From NCBI RefSeq assembly GCF_029960785.1, contig NZ_JASBQE010000016.1:1-64000 (forward strand): 64,000 nucleotides of DNA, written 5' to 3'. The stretch is from Polyangium sp. 15x6 (GTDB lineage: Bacteria > Myxococcota_A > Polyangia > Polyangiales > Polyangiaceae). The notes below the pieces were generated by a model. That model was not told the DNA's origin, searched no databases, and worked only from the letters and a program-made list of their open reading frames with translations. Below are positions 16,877-25,049 of the stretch, in pieces. The position numbers and the translations under genes were made by a program. The number at the start of each line of letters is the position of its first letter. Position 1 is the stretch's first letter.

Positions 16877-18238
16877 TCAGATCGCCTCGAAATACCGCGC
16901 GAGCTCCCAGTCCGTGACCGCGCGCTCGTACTGGCGCACCTCCCACTGCCGGGTGCGCACGTAGTGATCGACGAACCCCTCGCCGAGGATCTTCCGCATG
17001 CGCTGGCTCTCCGCGAGCAGCGCCGTCGCCTCGGCCAGCGTGTGCGGCAGCCGCTCGCGCCCCTCGCCGCCCTCGCCCGCGTCGCCCGTGATCGGCGCGC
17101 CCGGATCGATCGCGTTCTCGATGCCGTAGATCCCGGCGCCGAGCGTCGCGGCCATCGCGATGTACGGGTTGATGTCGGCCGCCCCTTGCCGCACCTCGAC
17201 CCGCGCGGACTTCGTCCCGGCGCCCACGATCCGGAGCGCCGCCGTGCGGTTCTCGAAGCCCCACGTCGCCGTGAGCGGCGCCCACACGCCGGGCACGTAC
17301 CGCTTGTAGGAGTTCACCGTCGGCGACACGAGCGCCGTCATCTCGCGCATGCACGCGAGCTGCCCGCCGATGTAGTGGCGCATCTGTCGTGAGATCCCGC
17401 CCTCCGACGGCGGCCCCTGGAACACGTTCTCCCCTTCCTTCCAGAGGCTCTGGTGCAGGTGACCGGACGAGCCCGGCAGCTTCGCGTTCCACTTCGCCAT
17501 GAACGTCACGCTGAGCCCGTGCTCGTAGGCGAGCTGCTTCATCGCGGCCTTGAAGAGCGCCGCCTTGTCGGCCGCGCGCAGGGCGTCGTCGTACCGGATC
17601 GCGACCTCGTACACGCCCGGCCCCGTCTCCGTGTGCAGCCCCTCGAGCTCGATGTCGAAGGCGCGCATGCCGTCGAAGATCGCGGCCATCAGCTCCTTGT
17701 GCTGGCCCTCGCGCACCCACGAGTAGCCGAACATCCCCGGCGAGAGCGACTCGAGCTTCTGGAACCGTTTTTCGTGAAGCGACGCCGGCGTCTCTTTGAA
17801 CAGAAAGAATTCGTACTCGGCCGAGAGCTTCGGGTGATACCCGAGTGACTCCGCGTGCGCGATGACGCGCTTCAGCGCCGAGCGTGGACACGCCGGATGC
17901 GCGCCGCCCTCCGCGTCGCGGAAGTCCGCGAGCATCGCGACGGTGCCGGGCTCCCACGGCACGAGCCGCCTCGTCGAGGGATCCAGCACGGCGTGCGCGT
18001 CCGGATACCCCGTGTGCCAGCCGGTCACGCGCGCGTTGTCGTAGAGGACGTCGCCGATGTCCCAGCCGAAGATGACGTCGCAAAAACCGAAGCCACAGGA
18101 GAGCGCCGAGCGCAGCTTCTCCATCGACACGTACTTCCCTCGAAGCACGCCATCGACGTCGAACCCGCCGATCTTCGCCCGCCTGACACCTCGCCCCTCG
18201 AGCTCGCCCAAGAGCTCGTCAAACGATGCCCCACCCAT
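16877..18238 (-). CDS. Glutamine synthetase family ligase (GlnA3/PuuA-like)
   Basis: 453 aa from the ATG at 18238; a GTG at 18268 would add ten residues. Catalytic-domain signatures: EYEFFLF (141-147), ETGPGVYEVA near 203, GSSGHLHQSLW near 260, NSYKRYVPG near 310, ENRTAALR near 335 and ADINPYIAMAATLGAG near 360. The adenylylation-site Tyr motif of housekeeping GlnA is not evident, and the N-terminal beta-grasp is divergent, so it is more likely a gamma-glutamyl-amine (polyamine, ethanolamine or monoamine) ligase than assimilatory GlnA. The adjacent iron alcohol dehydrogenase supports a catabolic job. Specificity is inference. Confidence 0.88.
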   Translation of the reverse strand: MGGASFDELLGELEGRGVRRAKIGGFDVDGVLRGKYVSMEKLRSALSCGFGFCDVIFGWDIGDVLYDNARVTGWHTGYPDAHAVLDPSTRRLVPWEPGTVAMLADFRDAEGGAHPACPRSALKRVIAHAESLGYHPKLSAEYEFFLFKETPASLHEKRFQKLESLSPGMFGYSWVREGQHKELMAAIFDGMRAFDIELEGLHTETGPGVYEVAIRYDDALRAADKAALFKAAMKQLAYEHGLSVTFMAKWNAKLPGSSGHLHQSLWKEGENVFQGPPSEGGISRQMRHYIGGQLACMREMTALVSPTVNSYKRYVPGVWAPLTATWGFENRTAALRIVGAGTKSARVEVRQGAADINPYIAMAATLGAGIYGIENAIDPGAPITGDAGEGGEGRERLPHTLAEATALLAESQRMRKILGEGFVDHYVRTRQWEVRQYERAVTDWELARYFEAI

Positions 18239-18286
18239 GCCCGAGTTCGTACCACGAGTTCGCGGCACGGGCGCGCGGCCACGAGC

Positions 18287-19249
18287 TTACTCGATGCGCT
18301 CGGGAGGTTCGTCCGCGGCGTGCTCGAGGTCGCTCTTGACGTTCGTCCTGCCGAGATCGACGAGGATCGCGCCGGGCTCTCGGCGCTTGGCTGCGTCGAG
18401 GGCGGCCGCGGCGCGGCCGAGCACGTCCGCGGCGCTGTCGGCCGAAGGCGGCCTCCAGACGGCCACGCCGGCGCGCAGCGTGATCACGTACCCCGCGTCT
18501 TTCGCCGCGGACGCCATGTGCGCCGTCGCGCGCGCGAGCACGCTCTTCACGGCGGCGTGGTCGACACACGGCAAGAGCAACACGAACTCGTCGTTCCCCC
18601 ACCGCGCGACCACGTCGTACTGACGCCGCGACGCGCGCAGCGCCTCGCCGATCAGCCTGAGGAGCGCGTCGCCCTTCTCTCTTCCGTGCGCCTCGTTCAG
18701 CGCGCCCATGCCGTCGACGTCGACGCGCGCCACGGCGTACGAGTCCCACACGCGTTGCGCGCGCCGATGCTCGCGCTCGCACTCCTCCTCGAAGCGACGC
18801 CGGTTCCAGAGCCCCGTCAGCGTGTCGACGAGCGACACCTCGTCGAGCTTGCGCGCCATCGCGGCGGACGCGCTCTGATCACGCACCACATCGATCCGCC
18901 CCACCACCACGCCGTCCTTCACGACGGGCGCGCTCGTCCACACGAACGAGCGCGGCGGCGTCCCCGGGATCTCCAGCGGGTCGATCTGCACGCGCTCTGG
19001 CGAGAACGCACAGGCATCGAGCGCCGCGAGCGGTTCTCGAAGCTCGGGCGCGGCGTGCGTGATCCGCGCGAGCAAACGCGCGCGATTTTCCCCCACGCAC
19101 GATCCCGGATCGAGGCCGAGCAGCGCGGCCGCGCGGCGTCCCGCGGCGCGGCACACGAGCCCTTCATCGAAGACGAGCACCGCCTCGTCGAGGACGTCGA
19201 GCAGCGTTTCGAGCGCGAGGTCGGAAGGGTGGGTCGGTCGCGACGACAT
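18287..19249 (-). CDS. PAS-like/GGDEF protein with GNDEF signature
   Basis: 320 aa. Residues 12-130 form a PAS-like sensor (VLDEAVLVFDEGLVCRAAGR). The GGDEF domain starts with LVDTLTGLWNRRRFEEE; metal site VDVDGMGALNEAHGREKGD is intact. The active-site loop reads RWGNDEF, with Asn for the second Gly. An inhibitory-site RxxD (RQYD) lies at the canonical place just before it. It may still make cyclic-di-GMP, or work as a c-di-GMP-binding effector. No membrane segment. It sits 48 bp upstream of the ligase gene on the same strand. Confidence 0.88.
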   Translation of the reverse strand: MSSRPTHPSDLALETLLDVLDEAVLVFDEGLVCRAAGRRAAALLGLDPGSCVGENRARLLARITHAAPELREPLAALDACAFSPERVQIDPLEIPGTPPRSFVWTSAPVVKDGVVVGRIDVVRDQSASAAMARKLDEVSLVDTLTGLWNRRRFEEECEREHRRAQRVWDSYAVARVDVDGMGALNEAHGREKGDALLRLIGEALRASRRQYDVVARWGNDEFVLLLPCVDHAAVKSVLARATAHMASAAKDAGYVITLRAGVAVWRPPSADSAADVLGRAAAALDAAKRREPGAILVDLGRTNVKSDLEHAADEPPERIE

Positions 19250-19303
19250 CGCGTTCGAAGGGTACCACCCGAGGCTCGCTCCGGACCAATTCGAGGCGCT
19301 GGA

Positions 19304-20407
19304 TCAGGGCGCGACGGAGAGCGTATGTCGCGACAGGAACCGGAGCAGGTCCTCCTCGCGCCCCTTGGGCCAGCGCCGGTGCAGCGCCGTTCCGACGATC
19401 TTCGTGCACTTCTTGTCGATCGCGCACGACGGCTCCTCGGCGTTCGCCGCGCCGAGCCGCATCCCCGTGGTCTCGGCCGCGATCGCGTCGCGCGACCTGA
19501 GCCAGCGCTCGACCGACGCGCAAGGCGAGATCTGATCACACGCGCGGTACATCACGAACGCGGGCGGCGGCGGACCCGGGCACGACCACGCGGCGCGCGG
19601 CGCGTCGCTGCCGTACGTGGCGAACGCCGCGATACGATCGGCGCGCATCATCGCGTACGTCGCGGCCATGTGCCCGCCGTGCCCGGCGCCGACGGCGTAG
19701 ATCCTGCGACGATCGACGTGTCCACGTGCCGTGAGCACCGACACGAAGTGATCCGCGGTGGCGACGTCGACGTTGTCCTCGCCGGTGTAGTCGACGTCGA
19801 ACATCGCGCCCTCGCGATTGCCGTGCAGCGCGCGGCCTTGCGGCGAGATCACGATGAAGCCTGCGTGCGCCGGGTCGCCGGTCAGATCGAAGCGCGCGGC
19901 GAGCTTGCGGAGCGAGGTCTCCTTGTCGACGCTGCGCGGGTTGTCGCCTGCGTCGTGGAAGAAGACGAGCAGCGGCACGGGAGCACGCGTCTCGATGCCT
20001 TTGGGCGTGATGACGCACGCGTAACGCGGCGCGCCCGCGGCGTCCTTCCACTCGAGGACCTCGGCGCCGGGACAAGGCGGCCTTCCGAGCGTGCGCTTGA
20101 TGTCGCGATCGGGCAGGCCGTCGACGGCGACGCAGCTCCCTTCGGTGGGCGGGCGCGTCACGGGCTTGGCCGCGGCGGACGCCGTCATCGCGGGGACCGG
20201 CGCGGCCCCGCCATCCTTGCGGCCAGCATCCCTGGCGCCCGCGTCGGTCGCGGCGGCGTCGGCGGCTGCCGCGTCGCGATCGAAGACGCCGAGCAGATCG
20301 CCGCCGTCGACATCGGAGGAAGGGAGCGAGCACCCCGCGCCGAAGAGCGTTGGGATGGCGAGCGGCGCGGCGAGAGCGAGCGCGCAGGCGAAAATCCGGA
20401 GCCGCAC
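19304..20407 (-). CDS. Lipoprotein, PHB-depolymerase/feruloyl-esterase-like fold lacking the serine nucleophile
   Basis: 367 aa from a GTG at 20407 (a second GTG at 20416 and a TTG at 20449 are alternatives). Signal peptide with lipobox ending FGAGC. An Asp/Ala-rich linker follows (RDAAAADAAATDAGARDAG). From about residue 95 it matches the secreted alpha/beta-hydrolase group of PHB depolymerase and feruloyl esterase: VPLLVFFHDAGDN oxyanion region, IYAVGAGHGGHMA elbow, RACDQISP acid turn and a late ALHRRWP His. The elbow, normally GxSxGG, has no Ser (GAGHGG). It is thus probably a binding protein or an unusual hydrolase. Confidence 0.75.
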   Translation of the reverse strand: MRLRIFACALALAAPLAIPTLFGAGCSLPSSDVDGGDLLGVFDRDAAAADAAATDAGARDAGRKDGGAAPVPAMTASAAAKPVTRPPTEGSCVAVDGLPDRDIKRTLGRPPCPGAEVLEWKDAAGAPRYACVITPKGIETRAPVPLLVFFHDAGDNPRSVDKETSLRKLAARFDLTGDPAHAGFIVISPQGRALHGNREGAMFDVDYTGEDNVDVATADHFVSVLTARGHVDRRRIYAVGAGHGGHMAATYAMMRADRIAAFATYGSDAPRAAWSCPGPPPPAFVMYRACDQISPCASVERWLRSRDAIAAETTGMRLGAANAEEPSCAIDKKCTKIVGTALHRRWPKGREEDLLRFLSRHTLSVAP

Positions 20408-20444
20408 GGGCGACACTCTAGCCAAGAAGGGCGCTTCGCGAAGC

Positions 20445-20765
20445 GTCAACGCACCGCGACGCGGGGAAACGGGCGTTGAGACGAAGGGGAACGTGCCGGG
20501 ATCGGGATCCGTGGGCGTTGCGAGGTGTGGGAATCGTTCGGGAACGGGATCCGCGGTCGTTGCGCGGCGGAGGAATCGTCCGAGATCGAGGATCCGCGGG
20601 CGTTGCGAGGGGTGGGAATCGTCCGGGATCGGGATCCGGGAGCGTTGAGAGGAAGGGGAACGCTCCAGGATGCGGATGCGGGGGCGTTGAGCGGAAGGGA
20701 AACGCTCGCGGATGCGGATGCGGGGGTCGTTGAGACAAAGGGGAATGCCCGTTGCGACGAAGCGG
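20445..20765. repeat. 42-bp tandem repeat array (minisatellite)
   Basis: Six near-full units of 42-43 bp, starting at about 20487, 20529, 20571, 20614, 20656 and 20698, with degenerate partial units on both sides. Each unit runs gggaa(t)cg...ggatc-ggatccg...gcgttg-gagg-. The period equals 14 codons, so open frames on both strands look like repeated 14-residue peptides, but neither has a signal or recognised domain. There are no unique spacers between units. It fills the gap upstream of the pseudo-esterase and downstream of the 98-aa gene. Confidence 0.85.
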
Positions 20766-20792
20766 GGTGCGTTTCTACGTCGGGGAGGCTGG

Positions 20793-21089
20793 TCAGGCGG
20801 GGGGCAGGGCTTCTAGCCACGCCATCGCCTCGTTCCAGGAGAGGACTTGCTTGGCTTCCCGGAGCGCGCGCCAATCTTCGCCGTCGTCATGGGTGACGAT
20901 CCGCGCGGAGGAATCGCTCGCGACGAGGAGGGAGATGAGCCAGTCCGTGGTCATGGGCATGTCGCCCGGGAGAACGGCGAATCCTCCCCGGAGCACACCG
21001 CCGAGCGTCCTCTGCTTCGCCCCTTCCCACGCTTCGATCGTCGGGTACCGCTCGTAAAGCGCGTCAGTCCAGGCGGCGGCGACAGGCAC
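20793..21089 (-). CDS. Small hypothetical protein overlapping the AAA ATPase gene
   Basis: 98 aa, GTG start. Not recognised. It has a plausible soluble alpha/beta composition rich in Trp (five residues) and acidic residues (TIEAWEGAKQRT, IVTHDDGEDWRALREAK), with no Arg-rich shadow bias. It overlaps the last 139 bp of the ATPase gene in another frame, so either it is translationally coupled to the ATPase or the two frames are one protein broken by a frameshift. A partner or C-terminal extension of the ATPase is the likely role. Confidence 0.6.
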   Translation of the reverse strand: MPVAAAWTDALYERYPTIEAWEGAKQRTLGGVLRGGFAVLPGDMPMTTDWLISLLVASDSSARIVTHDDGEDWRALREAKQVLSWNEAMAWLEALPPA

Positions 21090-22225
21090 TGATCCTCTGC
21101 CCCACGCGCTCGTGCACGCTCGCGGAGGTCGGCGCCGACGAGGTCGGACGGCTGCCGCACGACGGAGGTGACGCCTTCCGGCGATCGGCTGAAGCGAACG
21201 ACCTCGGGGCCATCGAAGATCGGGACGTGGCTCTCCAGGATGATCTGGTCGACGAGCCCGCTCCGTACTTGCTCGCGCAGCATGTCGCCAAGGAGTTCCT
21301 GGTAGCTCGGATCGAGGCTGATCTCCGGCTCCTCGATGGCCACGATGGCCGCGCGTGACGTGAGCACGGCGGCACAGAGAGCGACGACTTGCTGCTCGCC
21401 CGAGCTCAGCTCGGAGACGCGGAGGATCTGCTTACCGCGGATCTCGAAGCGGAGATCGGCGCTGCCGTCGGGCAGGCGCAGGACGTTGACCTCACGCCCT
21501 GCGAGCGTCTTGAAGCGCGAAATGAGCTGCGTGAAAGCGCGCCAGCGCTCCGTGTCGAGGGGTTCGAGGGAGGTCGCGAGATCAAGCAGGCGCGTAGCAA
21601 GCTCGGCGGAAAGAGGCGAAGCAGGAGCATCGGAACGGGGCTTGGTCTGCCCCGTGCGGTGTTCACGGCGGCGCGCGTCCAGGCGGAAGAGCGGCCGACT
21701 GCCGGGACCTAGCGGAGTTTCGACCTTGGCCCGGATGGTCCCGAGACGTTCCTGTTCCTGCGGCTGCAATTCGCCTGCATAGAATTGATTCCCATCGACG
21801 GATTGCCCCCAAACACCGTCCATGCCGATGAGCACCTCGTTCCCAGCGTGCGCGATGCTGACCATCGCCGTTCCCCCAAGGGCAAAGTGCACTCGTATGT
21901 GCATGAATTCACGGGTACTAGGGGGCCAGTCGCGAGGTGAGGCGATGACGCCCGCGTCGTCCGTGAGACGCTCCCAGTCAAGCGTGAAGTAGTCGCCACG
22001 CGCGTTGGCGCGCTGCCGCATCCACAGGCCAGCCAGCCGAAAGAACAACTCCAGCGCCGCCAGCGCGTTCGATTTGCCGCTCCCGTTCCCCCCGTGGAAC
22101 ACCGCGACCTCGTCCGCCACGCCTCCCGCGGATGCGAGCGGGATCTCGGTCGGGCCGTGGAACGTGCGGAAGTTCTGCACGACCAGCCGGGAGATGCGGA
22201 GCGACGGCGTGGCGCGGGGATTCAC
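20951..22225 (-). CDS. AAA/SMC-like ATPase (OLD/RecF-type, single gene)
   Basis: 424 aa from the GTG at 22225 that precedes LRISRLVVQNFRTF, the classic start of AAA_15/21 and RecF-like ATPases. Walker A GGNGSGKS (45-52), ABC signature LSSGEQQ (273-279), Walker B AIVAIEEPEIS (294-303, Glu298/Glu299) and switch His333 in LESHVPIF. No nuclease or TOPRIM domain is present in the chain. The last 46 residues, overlapping the 98-aa gene, turn into Arg/Ser/Gly-rich sequence typical of an out-of-frame read. Such ATPases occur in DNA repair and in many phage-defence operons; which applies here is open. Confidence 0.8.
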   Translation of the reverse strand: MNPRATPSLRISRLVVQNFRTFHGPTEIPLASAGGVADEVAVFHGGNGSGKSNALAALELFFRLAGLWMRQRANARGDYFTLDWERLTDDAGVIASPRDWPPSTREFMHIRVHFALGGTAMVSIAHAGNEVLIGMDGVWGQSVDGNQFYAGELQPQEQERLGTIRAKVETPLGPGSRPLFRLDARRREHRTGQTKPRSDAPASPLSAELATRLLDLATSLEPLDTERWRAFTQLISRFKTLAGREVNVLRLPDGSADLRFEIRGKQILRVSELSSGEQQVVALCAAVLTSRAAIVAIEEPEISLDPSYQELLGDMLREQVRSGLVDQIILESHVPIFDGPEVVRFSRSPEGVTSVVRQPSDLVGADLRERARARGAEDQCLSPPPGLTRFTSGTRRSKRGKGRSRGRSAVCSGEDSPFSRATCP

Positions 22226-22366
22226 GCGCGAAGCAGAGCAACGGCCCGAAACCGGGTCAAGACGGTACCCCCCGCCGTTTCCACCTCCGTCCCCGCCCTC
22301 GCGCCTGAAATCGCCCACCCCCCTCCTTGAAAGACCAGCCTGACTGGCTAGGTTCCACCGACCCTC

Positions 22367-22591
22367 ATGGACCTCTTCGACGGCATCCTCGGCGCCTTGC
22401 TCCTTGCTCTCGCGGCTTTCCAGACCTGGCTCACGGTTCGCGTCTGGAAGAGCCGCCTCTTCGAGCGCAAGCAGAAGATCCTCCAGTCCCAGCTCATCTG
22501 GCTCCTGCCCATCCTCGGCGCCGGGCTCGTCTTCACCATCCTCATCGAGGAAGAGCGCTCCAACAAGACGCCCCCCTCCCAGCTCTCCTGA
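22367..22591 (+). CDS. Small two-helix membrane protein
   Basis: 74 aa, ATG start. An N-terminal hydrophobic helix (about 6-25, GILGALLLALAAFQTWLTV), a basic stretch with Lys/Arg/Gln, a second helix (44-60, IWLLPILGAGLVFTILI) and an acidic/polar tail. No known family recognised. It precedes the pseudokinase gene by about 127 bp on the same strand and is divergent from the ATPase. Confidence 0.6.
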   Translation: MDLFDGILGALLLALAAFQTWLTVRVWKSRLFERKQKILQSQLIWLLPILGAGLVFTILIEEERSNKTPPSQLS

Positions 22592-22717
22592 GCTGGCTGG
22601 AAAGTTCTGCGACCACTCTCCCCCGCGCCGCGTGATCCTCCGTCGGATCCGCCCAACGTCCCCACCACCTCCGGCTCATGTTGAGTGCCGCTGGCCTTCG
22701 GCGCTAAGGTGGCGCCG

Positions 22718-24274
22718 ATGTCCATCACGCCCGGTACACTCCGAGCCGAGATGGAGGCGCGTCGAGCCTCCGGACGGACCTTCGATCTGAAAGAGTCGCT
22801 CTCCGTCCTCGTGCCGCTCTGCACCGAGATCGGGGAGCTGCATCGCGAGGGCAAAGCGCTCTTCGTCCACCCCTCCGCCATCCTCTACACGGGCTCCGCC
22901 GTCAGCCTGCTCGAGGACAAGGCCGAGGCGCTCCCCGTACTGCCGGCCGATCGCGCCTGCATCGCGCCCGAATGTCGCAAGGGCACGCCCGGCGACGCGC
23001 GCGCGACCGTCTTCAGCATCGGCTCCATCCTCTACGAGATGCTCACCGGCGGCAGCGTTGGTCCGGGCATGAAGCGGCCCACGGACGTCGTGCCCGACCT
23101 GCCCGCCGCGTTCGAGATGATCCTCGGCAAGGCCCTCGTCGCCGACGCGAAGCATCGCCCCGCCGACCTCGCCGCGCTCGCGCAGGCCCTCCACAACGTC
23201 GCGCCCGGCGCCTCGGTCGCGCCGCCGCCCACGGATGCAGGCCTCGATGACGGCGTCGAGGTCGACGTCGCCATGTCCCTCATCCCGCCGGCCACCGCGA
23301 CCGGCGGCGTCGCCATTCCCGCCGCGCCGAGGGCACCGAACATCCCCGGCGCTACCGCCGTGGCCGCCGCGCCCGCGCACGATGGCCCCTTCCCCATCGC
23401 CGTCGTCCAGGCGCCCCAGGTCCGCAACGCGAACGATCCCACCCAGCGCCTCGCTGACCTCAAGGCCGCGCTCGAGTCCGATCCTCGCCCTCGTTACGTC
23501 GTCATCAAGGACGGCATGGATCACGGCCCGTTCTCCGCGGTCGAGGTCCTGCAGCAGATCGCCACGGGCAACTTCACCGGCGACAACCCCCTGCGTGACT
23601 CCATCCTCAACGAGGAGAAGTTCATCAAGGACTGGGAGCAGTTCGCCCCGTACGCCGAGCAGGCGAAGCTGAACCGCGACATCAAGCAGGAGAAGAAGAA
23701 CCTCGAGGCCGTCGTCGTCGCCGAGCGCAAGGGCACGCAGTACAAGGCGCTCATCGGCGTCGCCGTGACCCTGTTCCTCGGCGCGGGCTTCGCGGGCTGG
23801 CTCCTCAGCGTGCGCGGCAGCAAGAAGGACGACAAAGAGGTCCAGGGCGACACGGTCGTCGCGGTCGAGGTCGACGCCGGGCTCGGCAAGGGCAAGTCGG
23901 GCCCCGCGGGCGGCGGTGCCATCGGCGGCGGTGGTGGCGGCAAGTACCCCGTGCTCGGCGGCGGCATGAGCTGCGAGGGCGCGCGCTCCAAGTACATCGA
24001 GGACTACAGCAAGGATGCGCCGCCCGATCTCAGCGCGGGCTCGTTCGGCAACGTGCTGAACCGCGGCAACTACCTCAACTCGTGCAGCGTGCCTCCCTCG
24101 ACCGAGGTGAGCATCTGCGCGGCCATCCAGAACGGCCGCGCGGTCGGCGTGACGGTCTCGACGAGGCCTTCGAACCCGGGCATCAACTCCTGTGTCGCTG
24201 GCCAGGTGCGCGCGCTCTCCTTCCCGGCGCATCCTCGTCTCGACGTCACCACCACGACGTTCGCCGCGAACTAG
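22718..24274 (+). CDS. Pseudokinase-GYF_2 membrane protein
   Basis: 518 aa from the ATG before SITPGTLRAEM. Residues 30-175 align by eye to the C-lobe of Hanks kinases: LHREGKALFVHPSAILYT at the catalytic loop (no Asp), ECRKG at the activation-loop end, ATVFSIGSILYEMLTGG for helix F, and HRPADLAALAQAL at the end. The N-lobe with Gly loop and Lys is missing, so no kinase activity is expected. Residues 260-315 are a GYF_2-type module (YVVIKDGMDHGPFSAVEVLQ). A helix near 346-365 crosses the membrane, followed by a Gly-rich linker and a C-terminal domain with four Cys. It is likely a signalling adaptor. The ABC ATPase gene starts 17 bp after it. Confidence 0.78.
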   Translation: MSITPGTLRAEMEARRASGRTFDLKESLSVLVPLCTEIGELHREGKALFVHPSAILYTGSAVSLLEDKAEALPVLPADRACIAPECRKGTPGDARATVFSIGSILYEMLTGGSVGPGMKRPTDVVPDLPAAFEMILGKALVADAKHRPADLAALAQALHNVAPGASVAPPPTDAGLDDGVEVDVAMSLIPPATATGGVAIPAAPRAPNIPGATAVAAAPAHDGPFPIAVVQAPQVRNANDPTQRLADLKAALESDPRPRYVVIKDGMDHGPFSAVEVLQQIATGNFTGDNPLRDSILNEEKFIKDWEQFAPYAEQAKLNRDIKQEKKNLEAVVVAERKGTQYKALIGVAVTLFLGAGFAGWLLSVRGSKKDDKEVQGDTVVAVEVDAGLGKGKSGPAGGGAIGGGGGGKYPVLGGGMSCEGARSKYIEDYSKDAPPDLSAGSFGNVLNRGNYLNSCSVPPSTEVSICAAIQNGRAVGVTVSTRPSNPGINSCVAGQVRALSFPAHPRLDVTTTTFAAN

Positions 24275-24291
24275 CCCTCTGCGGCCGTCCC

Positions 24292-25041
24292 ATGACCGAG
24301 CCGCTCATCCGCATCGAAGACATCACGAAGAGCTTCGGCGCGCGGACGGTGCTGCGCGGCGTGAACCTCTCCATTCCGCGCGGCTGCTTGTACGGCCTCA
24401 TCGGGCCTGGCGCGTCGGGCAAGAGTGTCTTGCTCAAGCTCATCACGGGCCTCTATCGGCCCGACGCGGGGCGCATCCTCGTCGAGGGGCAGGACGTGCA
24501 CGGGATGAGCGAGCTCGAGCTGCAGAAGTTCCGGCTGCGCTTCGGCATGTTGTTCCAGAACAACGCGCTGTTCGACTACATGACCGTGGGCGAGAACATC
24601 GCGTTCCCGCTGCGCCGGCTCTTCGATCTGCGCGAGGACGAGATCGTCGAGCGGGTGTCGGAGCGGCTCCGCGTGGTGTCGCTGCCCGGCTTCGAGGATC
24701 GTTTGCCGGCGGGGCTCTCGGGCGGGCAGAAGAAGCGCGTGGGCGTGGCGCGGGCGACGATCACCAAGGCGGAGATCGTGCTCTACGACGAGCCCGCGGC
24801 GGGCCTCGATCCCGTGACGTCGCAGCGCATCTTCGAGCTGCTCCGCGACGAGCAGCGCGCCGCGGGGGCGACCGTGGTGATGGTCTCGAGTGACCTCGAT
24901 CGTCTCCTCACCGTGACCGATCGTGTCGGCATGCTCTACCGTGGCCGCCTCGTGTTCGACGGCACGACCGAAGAAGCGAAGACGAGCGACGACCCCTACG
25001 TCCGCCAGTTCGTCCACGGGCTCACGGAAGGCCCCCTCTGA
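24292..25041 (+). CDS. ABC transporter ATP-binding protein, MlaF-like
   Basis: 249 aa. Walker A GPGASGKS (38-45), Q-loop FQNNALF near 89, signature LSGGQKKR (142-149), Walker B IVLYDEPAAGLD (162-173, Glu167). The FRLRFGMLFQNNALFDYMTV and GGQKKRVGVARA stretches resemble the MlaF/Ttg2A subgroup, which powers retrograde phospholipid transport with MlaE and MlaD. The H-loop, normally SHD, reads SSD at 199-201, so the switch His is missing. No permease or MCE protein is adjacent. The ATPase may be weak, or serve a permease encoded elsewhere. Confidence 0.88.
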   Translation: MTEPLIRIEDITKSFGARTVLRGVNLSIPRGCLYGLIGPGASGKSVLLKLITGLYRPDAGRILVEGQDVHGMSELELQKFRLRFGMLFQNNALFDYMTVGENIAFPLRRLFDLREDEIVERVSERLRVVSLPGFEDRLPAGLSGGQKKRVGVARATITKAEIVLYDEPAAGLDPVTSQRIFELLRDEQRAAGATVVMVSSDLDRLLTVTDRVGMLYRGRLVFDGTTEEAKTSDDPYVRQFVHGLTEGPL

Positions 25042-25049
25042 TCTCCTTT

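Noticed and set aside
18238-18268. Longer GTG start for the glutamine-synthetase-like gene
   Set aside because: Possible, but neither start has a strong ribosome site, and the added ten residues are not family-like; the ATG was preferred.
20476-20738. Repeat proteins encoded on either strand of the 42-bp array
   Set aside because: No ribosome site, signal or domain. The openness of both strands follows from a period divisible by three.
20445-20765. CRISPR array
   Set aside because: Units are contiguous 42-bp tandem copies with no unique spacers, and no cas gene is near.
24292-25041. Complete Mla phospholipid-transport operon
   Set aside because: Only the MlaF-like ATPase is present; no MlaE permease or MCE protein is encoded nearby.
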